From a virus: a DNA stretch of 64,000 nt. The stretch lies in IMG/VR virus record IMGVR_UViG_3300032223_003493, positions 18,882-82,881 of that record, one strand, 5' to 3'. Below, in pieces: positions 58,337 through 64,000 of the stretch (positions are counted from its first letter, which is position 1; every line of letters starts with the position of its first letter). Position numbers and translations under genes: made by a program. Below the pieces are notes generated by a model. It saw only the letters and a program-made list of their open reading frames with translations, ran no database searches and was not told the origin of the DNA.

Positions 58337-61300
58337 TAACTACGGTTTCTTCGATCCCAAATATTGGAATGAAGCTTTAAATAACGGCACTTCAATAGGA
58401 TTCGAAATTGAGGATGAGACAACAGATATTTTCGTAAAATCTGAATTTTATCCTAATGCCAGCGTTATTTATGATACCAATCCGCCTAAAGGTATCTTGA
58501 TATTAAATAGAAAAGCTGATGATGTTGATCCTGGAATAAAAGTTCATTATTTCTCTGGTACTGGATATTCTTCAACTACTACTGAATACACTGATACAAC
58601 CAGTTCATATTCATTTACAAAAACAATTAATGCTTTTAAAATAACATCTGATAAATCTCAAAATATCTCAACAATTTATTTAAAATTAAAGAAAACTGGA
58701 AGCATTATTAATTTGGGCGACAGAATCAATGTTGCTTTATATACTCATGACACTACAAATGATGCTCCGTCTGCTCTTTTGGGCTCATTCGCAAGTATTC
58801 AGTTCAATGATCTTACTACTTCTTTTGTCTCGTATTCTTTCACAAATACTGGTGTTGCATTAGCAGCAGACACAACATATTGGATACATATAACACTAGA
58901 TAATTTGCCATTACCAACAGTTGGCACTGCTACAATTGACATAGCAAATTACACAAATAAATCTTCTGAATTTGCATATTATGACAGTACTAATACAACT
59001 TGGATCAGACTAGCAAACACATCACCGTATTATAAGATAACTGCCTTTAATACATCATCAGCAGAATTATCTTCAAAAGATTATTTACTTGATCTTTTTG
59101 AAATACCAATCAAAGAAGTTTCAGTTTATGGTGGTAGCTCTGATCTTTCCAAATATGAAGTGATTGGCAATGATCAAGCAAATTATATCTATAAAAAATT
59201 TGATCCAGTTTATGAAGACACATCAAATTCTGCAAATAATATTTATCCAACAGTAACTAATTTAATTGTTGGTGCAACCGCAAAAAATACAAAGACATAC
59301 ATTTTGCAAGTAAAGCAAACTAAATCATCTGATTGGGAAGATATTGTTGAGAATATTGCAGATCCACAAACAACAGATTATTTAAACTTTACATTCACAG
59401 ATCCTATTTCACTTTATGCTGCTCGAATTGCTTATCATGGAGACTACTTCACTATAGATCAAAGAGGTGATATAACTCTAGCCGCTTATGATCAATTCTC
59501 GGATGTTGTATCAGCACAAATATCAAGATTTTCTGATTTCAGAGATGCTACTTCTTTTCCAAATGCTGATTCAAAAGGATTTATAGATTTTTCTGCTGGT
59601 GAAACAACTTTCACTAATGTCGATCTTACGAATGCAGCTTATTTGTGGGCTAAAACAACAGGAAATGCAGCTTCTGAAATTACTGCTATTGCTACTTTCG
59701 GAGAGAAAATATTAATAGCAGCAAACCATAAAATGTACGTTTACAATAATGGATCAGTATATGAGATATTAAATGAATCACTTGTAAGCGAAAAGTACCA
59801 AATTACATGTATCCATGTCTTCAATGGTCGAGCATATGCAGGTACGAATTATGGTCTTGTTTTTACTTCTTTTAATGGTGAATTTTGGAGTGTATTAAAC
59901 GCAAAAGACCCATTGTCGCAAACCTCATACAAACTGTTAAAGCCTATTATATCTATGACATCTTTAGGCAACAATTTATTTTTAGGATCGACAAAAGGTG
60001 CTACTAGCTCTTGTTCAGTTTATCAATACAATGGTAAAGCAATAACAGAAATAAAAACTTTCACTACATATGATCAAGTTTCTGCTCTTGCTGCAAAAGA
60101 ATTTACTTTGTATGCTGGATTGGGAGGAGCTTTTGGTAGTGCAGCATCAGCAATTTATAAATATTACAATTCAGAATGGGTGCAAACATTATCATCAAAT
60201 TATGATAATGTTGAATGTTTAGCAAAATCTACTACTAGAAATTCTATCATTGCTGGTTTAAGAGGCGGACAAATCTGGGAGTTATCTTTTACAAATGCAA
60301 CAGCTAATTCTTGGGCTAAACTTTACGATACATATGCTGATCATATTCACAATATATACGATGATTCAAATGGCAATTACGTTTATATTAGCGCTGATAA
60401 TGGAGTTTACGGATATTTTAATTCAATAAAGAATTTTAAAAAATTAGTCTCTTACTCATATGATACCAACTTGCTTAATGCTACTTGGAGATCGTATACA
60501 GGTACAGGCATTTCTTGGACTGATATTGGAGATATTGAAAGTTATAATTTTATTGCATACAGAGGACAAACCGAGGCTATAAATTATAATGGAGCTATTG
60601 GAAGTTCATTCATCCCACCTTCAGGGTTTACAAATAGCTCAGTAACTTTTGATGGCGCTATCAGAACGTCAAAAGATGGAGCTGTTTCATTTAGAATTGA
60701 TAGTAATGTAGGATATAATTTATTTGTAAATGATATCTTGCAAATAAGTAATTACACACAATCAACTTCATTAACATCATTATATTCAACTAACGCTTTT
60801 AATGCTTTAGAAGGTGATTTACTCAAGATAAAACTCCAAACTACAAATAATGTTGGATCTGGGACTACATTTAAGTTATTTTGGCAGAAAAATACCGGAG
60901 AAACTTTCGAAGCAATCCCAGCATCCCAATTTTATGGAGCAAGTAAAGTAAAGTCGGTATCAGCCATTGGAAACACATTCTATGGAGCTGGAATGGATGG
61001 TAGCATTTACGAATTTACTACAACTCCATATGAAAACAATAATAGATATATTTATGCAAGATTTAAAGATCAAGCAGGAAATATTCAAGGTGTCTCTTTA
61101 CCTGCCCATTCTAGTGGTTTTCCTGTTATAAGCGACAGAATGATGCAAGTGGCAAACACTGCAAACAGTACAGGTTCATTTATTCAATATACAACAACTA
61201 CTGTTACATCAAATTCGAATACTACAATTAATGTAATTACAGGTAATACGCAAACTACTGGTACTGGTACTGGAACAAGCACTACTAATACCAACACAAA

Positions 61301-62225
61301 TGGTACTACTACTGGAGGAACTACTACAGGTACAATCACTGGTGGAACAACCACTGGCACTACTACTGGAACTACTGGATTTGCAACAACTACTGTAGCG
61401 ACAACCAATAATTCTGGTGTAATCTATCAAATTCAAAAGAATGCTGATAATTCATTGTCAAGAAAAGGCATTTATGTTCCGCCTTCAAGAGTTTACCCAG
61501 TTTATGCTCCTGATCGAAAAATTAGAGAATATGGCATTTATGAAGTTCAGCCAATATATGTCCCAACATTGATTACTTGGTCTCAAATTGTTGCTTTGAT
61601 AATGAATAAGTATCCAACAACTCCAGATACAACTTTGGACAATGGAACTCAGGTAAAAATTTATGTCAAAACTGGAAATACTAGAGCAGATTGTATTGCA
61701 GCAACATACGGTGATGCTAAAACATTATCTTCTATTAATGACAGTCTAGCTCCAACAACTGCACAATCTTTGTCTGTTGATCTTTCAGCATATTCTGGTA
61801 AATGGCTGCAATATAAGGTCGAACTTATTTCAGCAACACCAAATATAACTCCAGAATTACTTTCATTGACTCTTTCATATACCTCATCAACAGGAAGTTA
61901 TTTCTTTACTAGAATGTTTGATACAACCAATTATGATATTGATGCTCCAATGATCAAAAGAGGTTTATTGAGTTCTAACGAATTAAAAAATAATGGTAGC
62001 ATCGTGTACGGATATACAACATCTGATGACGCAAATGAAACTTTCAATTTTGCCAACTATACTGTAATTTCTCCAAATCAAACATTTGAATTGTCAGAAG
62101 CATCAAGCAAAATTAGATTTGGAATTTTCCTAACAAGTGTAGGAACAACTCCATCTATGGTTTATGATTTTGCCGTACAACTTGACATAGGAGATGCTAG
62201 CATTAAATTTAATCCAACTCCGTAG
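58326..62225 (+). CDS. Modular receptor-binding protein: anchor-R-like, propeller with PA14-like insert, T/G-rich linker
   Basis: This is a 1,299-aa protein. Residues ~100-243 are a choice-of-anchor-R-like sandwich ([36 protein letters not shown]). Residues ~449-705 are beta-propeller blades ([57 protein letters not shown]). Residues ~719-873 are PA14-like ([46 protein letters not shown]). Residues ~876-905 add another blade ([20 protein letters not shown]), so the PA14-like domain appears to sit in a propeller. A Thr/Gly-rich linker runs ~942-1029. The C-terminal ~250 residues are a beta domain. It is probably a host-binding tail protein. Confidence 0.55.
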   Translation: MAYDNYGFFDPKYWNEALNNGTSIGFEIEDETTDIFVKSEFYPNASVIYDTNPPKGILILNRKADDVDPGIKVHYFSGTGYSSTTTEYTDTTSSYSFTKTINAFKITSDKSQNISTIYLKLKKTGSIINLGDRINVALYTHDTTNDAPSALLGSFASIQFNDLTTSFVSYSFTNTGVALAADTTYWIHITLDNLPLPTVGTATIDIANYTNKSSEFAYYDSTNTTWIRLANTSPYYKITAFNTSSAELSSKDYLLDLFEIPIKEVSVYGGSSDLSKYEVIGNDQANYIYKKFDPVYEDTSNSANNIYPTVTNLIVGATAKNTKTYILQVKQTKSSDWEDIVENIADPQTTDYLNFTFTDPISLYAARIAYHGDYFTIDQRGDITLAAYDQFSDVVSAQISRFSDFRDATSFPNADSKGFIDFSAGETTFTNVDLTNAAYLWAKTTGNAASEITAIATFGEKILIAANHKMYVYNNGSVYEILNESLVSEKYQITCIHVFNGRAYAGTNYGLVFTSFNGEFWSVLNAKDPLSQTSYKLLKPIISMTSLGNNLFLGSTKGATSSCSVYQYNGKAITEIKTFTTYDQVSALAAKEFTLYAGLGGAFGSAASAIYKYYNSEWVQTLSSNYDNVECLAKSTTRNSIIAGLRGGQIWELSFTNATANSWAKLYDTYADHIHNIYDDSNGNYVYISADNGVYGYFNSIKNFKKLVSYSYDTNLLNATWRSYTGTGISWTDIGDIESYNFIAYRGQTEAINYNGAIGSSFIPPSGFTNSSVTFDGAIRTSKDGAVSFRIDSNVGYNLFVNDILQISNYTQSTSLTSLYSTNAFNALEGDLLKIKLQTTNNVGSGTTFKLFWQKNTGETFEAIPASQFYGASKVKSVSAIGNTFYGAGMDGSIYEFTTTPYENNNRYIYARFKDQAGNIQGVSLPAHSSGFPVISDRMMQVANTANSTGSFIQYTTTTVTSNSNTTINVITGNTQTTGTGTGTSTTNTNTNGTTTGGTTTGTITGGTTTGTTTGTTGFATTTVATTNNSGVIYQIQKNADNSLSRKGIYVPPSRVYPVYAPDRKIREYGIYEVQPIYVPTLITWSQIVALIMNKYPTTPDTTLDNGTQVKIYVKTGNTRADCIAATYGDAKTLSSINDSLAPTTAQSLSVDLSAYSGKWLQYKVELISATPNITPELLSLTLSYTSSTGSYFFTRMFDTTNYDIDAPMIKRGLLSSNELKNNGSIVYGYTTSDDANETFNFANYTVISPNQTFELSEASSKIRFGIFLTSVGTTPSMVYDFAVQLDIGDASIKFNPTP
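61184..61410 (+). repeat. Thr/Gly-rich low-complexity linker
   Basis: Codons for Thr, Gly, Asn and Ser run almost unbroken, with repeated ACTACTGG/ACAGGTAC-type words. The encoded segment has TTTG and TGTG repeats and probably forms a flexible linker between the propeller/PA14 part and the C-terminal domain. Length variation by slippage is possible. Confidence 0.7.
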
Positions 62226-62231
62226 GTAGTA

Positions 62232-64000
62232 ATGGCTAATCGTACATCAATTTACAAGTTTTTATATTCACAATTTGGCGATATTTGGTATCCAGGTTAT
62301 GACTATGAAAATATGCTTACAGCAGAAACCAATTTTTCAGGCATTTACTCTTTCTTTGGACCTGGAGTTATAAATGGCTGGGATGTATCAAAATTATCCG
62401 ATAATAGATCAGATCAAATCTTACTTTTAGATGGATATAATTCAAGCGCAACAAGTGAATATGGGCAAAAATTATCATTACTAAATCTTGATTTCACTGT
62501 TTCTTGTAAAGCAGCAACTACCACAAATATCACTCTTACCGGCGCACAAACTATTGATGGAATTTCTGTTGTTGCTGGTGATCTTGTACTAGTAAAAGAT
62601 CAATCTACAGCTTCACAAAATGGTGTTTATACTGTTGCTTCTGGATCTTGGACCAGACACTCTTCTTTAGATGCTACCTCTGATTATTCTAATAATTTTG
62701 TTGTTTATGTAGGCTCAGGAACAGTAAATCAAAAAACATTATGGATTGGTGCAGTATCATCTACAAACTTCACTTTAGGGTCATCAAATCTTTATTTTCA
62801 AGATGCTTTTAAACAATGTATTAAGGTTAGCACTGGAAATGGAATTATCGATAAATATGCTGCGAAAACTGAAAAGCCACATTATTTCAGACAAACCATA
62901 GCAAATACTTTTTATGCTTGGGCTGAATCTGGCATCTCAACATTATCAGACGAAATTTGCAATATAACTTGCCCATCATTACCAGATTCAAAATACAACA
63001 CATATTCTAATGCGGTATATTTAGCCACAGTAATTTACAAAGCAGATACCACATATACTGATTTCAATACTGTATCAGAAATTATTTACGAAGAGAGAAG
63101 AAATCAAATCAATGAATCTGCTGGAGAATTTCAAAGACAACTTCAACTATCTTATTTAAAACATAAGCATCTTGGTGAAACAAATACTCCAGAAAAAATT
63201 GATCTTGGAAATTTTCTTGTTCTAACAGCTTCGACAAATGATGGAAATTTAAGCTACGATAATTCTTCTATTTTTATATTGAAGAATTCTGATGGTACCT
63301 TATTCAATGACACTCTTTCATCTTATGGCACACCAATTGTAAAACTTGATGGAACAACTTTATCAAAAACTGATTACACAATAAGTTCATCAAGTCCATA
63401 CAAAATTTATCTAAATCAAAGCATCAAGTCAACATCTAAACTTGAAGTATATTTGCCATATGCTGTTGATAAGACATTAATAGCAGTAGATAATAGTCAA
63501 AAGTTATTATCCACAGCGCTTACATTCAATACTAACATAAAGTTAAGTGATGGAACAATTTATCAATATACTGACACAACTGGTTTAACTTCTGACCTTT
63601 ACACCCTATTCTCTTGGACAGATTTTCAATATGATACTGCTGAAGTTTATTTGGCAGATACATTGATCGATTCAGTACACTATACAATCAATCCTTATTC
63701 TGGCTATATTTCACTTAAAAATACAATTCCAAATTATGCTCAATATACTTTCCTTGATTTGTCTGTTATAATCAAAGCACGTAAAATTGAAATCAAGAAC
63801 GATCTTACAAACGACTACATAAAGAATTTATCTGCCAACAGTATATCTACAGGCAAGATATCAATAAATAATTTAAAGATCAATCATTACAGTGAAAATA
63901 GATATAAACAACTTTTGACTTTTACTCCAGATAAGTTCTTGACTACTGGAATTGGCAAGTCATATTTATATCCTCAAAATACAAATTCTTACATTCAATA
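62232..64000 (+). CDS. Baseplate-like protein with NGVY domain (3' partial)
   Basis: The gene starts at ATG 62232, six bases after the TAG of the preceding gene, and remains open to the window's end (589 codons seen). Residues ~93-192 are an 'NGVY' tail domain (DGISVVAGDLVLVKDQ, ASQNGVYTVASGSWTR). Residues ~305-320 are LSYLKHKHLGETNTPEKIDL, matching the KHVGG/PIDL segment of the protein encoded at 44809. SISTGKISINNLKINH near 535-550 also resembles KITSGILDSARLPTISH there. The two proteins look paralogous in this module. The C-terminal part is unseen, and the function is inferred as a baseplate or fibre component. Confidence 0.55.
   Translation, partial: MANRTSIYKFLYSQFGDIWYPGYDYENMLTAETNFSGIYSFFGPGVINGWDVSKLSDNRSDQILLLDGYNSSATSEYGQKLSLLNLDFTVSCKAATTTNITLTGAQTIDGISVVAGDLVLVKDQSTASQNGVYTVASGSWTRHSSLDATSDYSNNFVVYVGSGTVNQKTLWIGAVSSTNFTLGSSNLYFQDAFKQCIKVSTGNGIIDKYAAKTEKPHYFRQTIANTFYAWAESGISTLSDEICNITCPSLPDSKYNTYSNAVYLATVIYKADTTYTDFNTVSEIIYEERRNQINESAGEFQRQLQLSYLKHKHLGETNTPEKIDLGNFLVLTASTNDGNLSYDNSSIFILKNSDGTLFNDTLSSYGTPIVKLDGTTLSKTDYTISSSSPYKIYLNQSIKSTSKLEVYLPYAVDKTLIAVDNSQKLLSTALTFNTNIKLSDGTIYQYTDTTGLTSDLYTLFSWTDFQYDTAEVYLADTLIDSVHYTINPYSGYISLKNTIPNYAQYTFLDLSVIIKARKIEIKNDLTNDYIKNLSANSISTGKISINNLKINHYSENRYKQLLTFTPDKFLTTGIGKSYLYPQNTNSYIQ

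Noticed and set aside
61184-61436. Antisense Val-rich and Ser-rich ORFs
   Set aside because: They are shadows of the Thr/Gly codon repeats on the plus strand, with unrealistic composition and no start context.
1-64000. Alternative genetic code (stop recoding as in some huge phages)
   Set aside because: TAA, TAG and TGA all end long genes at sensible positions and no in-frame stop needs reading through, so the standard code fits.
1-64000. tRNA genes, rRNA genes, CRISPR arrays or insertion sequences
   Set aside because: The window is packed with protein genes. I saw no cloverleaf, spaced direct repeats or transposase motif.

Overview
The window looks like part of the genome of a very large, strongly A+T-rich tailed phage (Caudoviricetes), probably a jumbo or huge phage. 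I infer this from about 58 kb of almost gapless virion-structure genes, many of them giant: one ORF is 3,464 aa and seven others exceed 1,000 aa, including the one cut at the right edge. There is also a neck/tail gene order (a Mu gp36-like connector followed by a tail-terminator-like protein), small zinc-ribbon proteins, and no rRNA, tRNA, replication, capsid, portal or terminase gene in view. TAA, TAG and TGA all act as ordinary stops, so the standard bacterial code fits. I cannot name the host or the phage.

Layout. (1) 1-5.87 kb, plus strand: the end of a sugar/glycan gene cluster. It holds a NeuB-like sialic-acid-type synthase fused to a cupin (cut by the left edge), a thiamine-diphosphate enzyme of the acetolactate-synthase family, two FkbM-type methyltransferases, an NAD-dependent epimerase and a putative glycosyltransferase. 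Its last gene overlaps the 3' end of the next, opposite operon by 18 bp. (2) 5.85-22.99 kb, minus strand, read right to left: an FmdB-like zinc ribbon, an acidic hypothetical protein, an intrinsic-terminator-like hairpin, a neck-like protein with an Fn3-like N-terminus, a small protein, a double zinc ribbon, a PHP-fold protein that has lost its metal ligands, the connector, the terminator-like protein, three fibre/collar-like proteins (1,567, 284 and 816 aa), two related tail-tube-like proteins with a small gene between them, and a short possible tail chaperone. (3) 22.99-23.06 kb: the only divergent promoter-like gap. (4) 23.06 kb to the right edge, plus strand: a DUF5679-like zinc ribbon, two candidates for tape measure or internal virion protein (897 and 1,548 aa), the PKD/RCC1 giant, a candidate baseplate hub, and then a 20-kb run of baseplate and receptor-binding proteins built from reshuffled modules.

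How it works together. The minus-strand block probably builds the neck and tail tube. The plus-strand block probably supplies the inner tail, hub and a large adhesion apparatus. Four sorts of adhesin module recur: PKD/Ig-like arrays, beta-propeller (RCC1, NHL-like, kelch-like) blades, PA14-like and choice-of-anchor-R-like sandwiches, and the phage domain marked by 'LVKDQ...NGVY'. The glycan genes may decorate the virion or remodel the host surface. Genes are tightly packed, and many stop/start pairs are TAATG or ATGA overlaps, which suggests translational coupling.

Functional calls rest on motif recognition by eye. Virion roles for the large hypothetical proteins are inferences from position and domain style.
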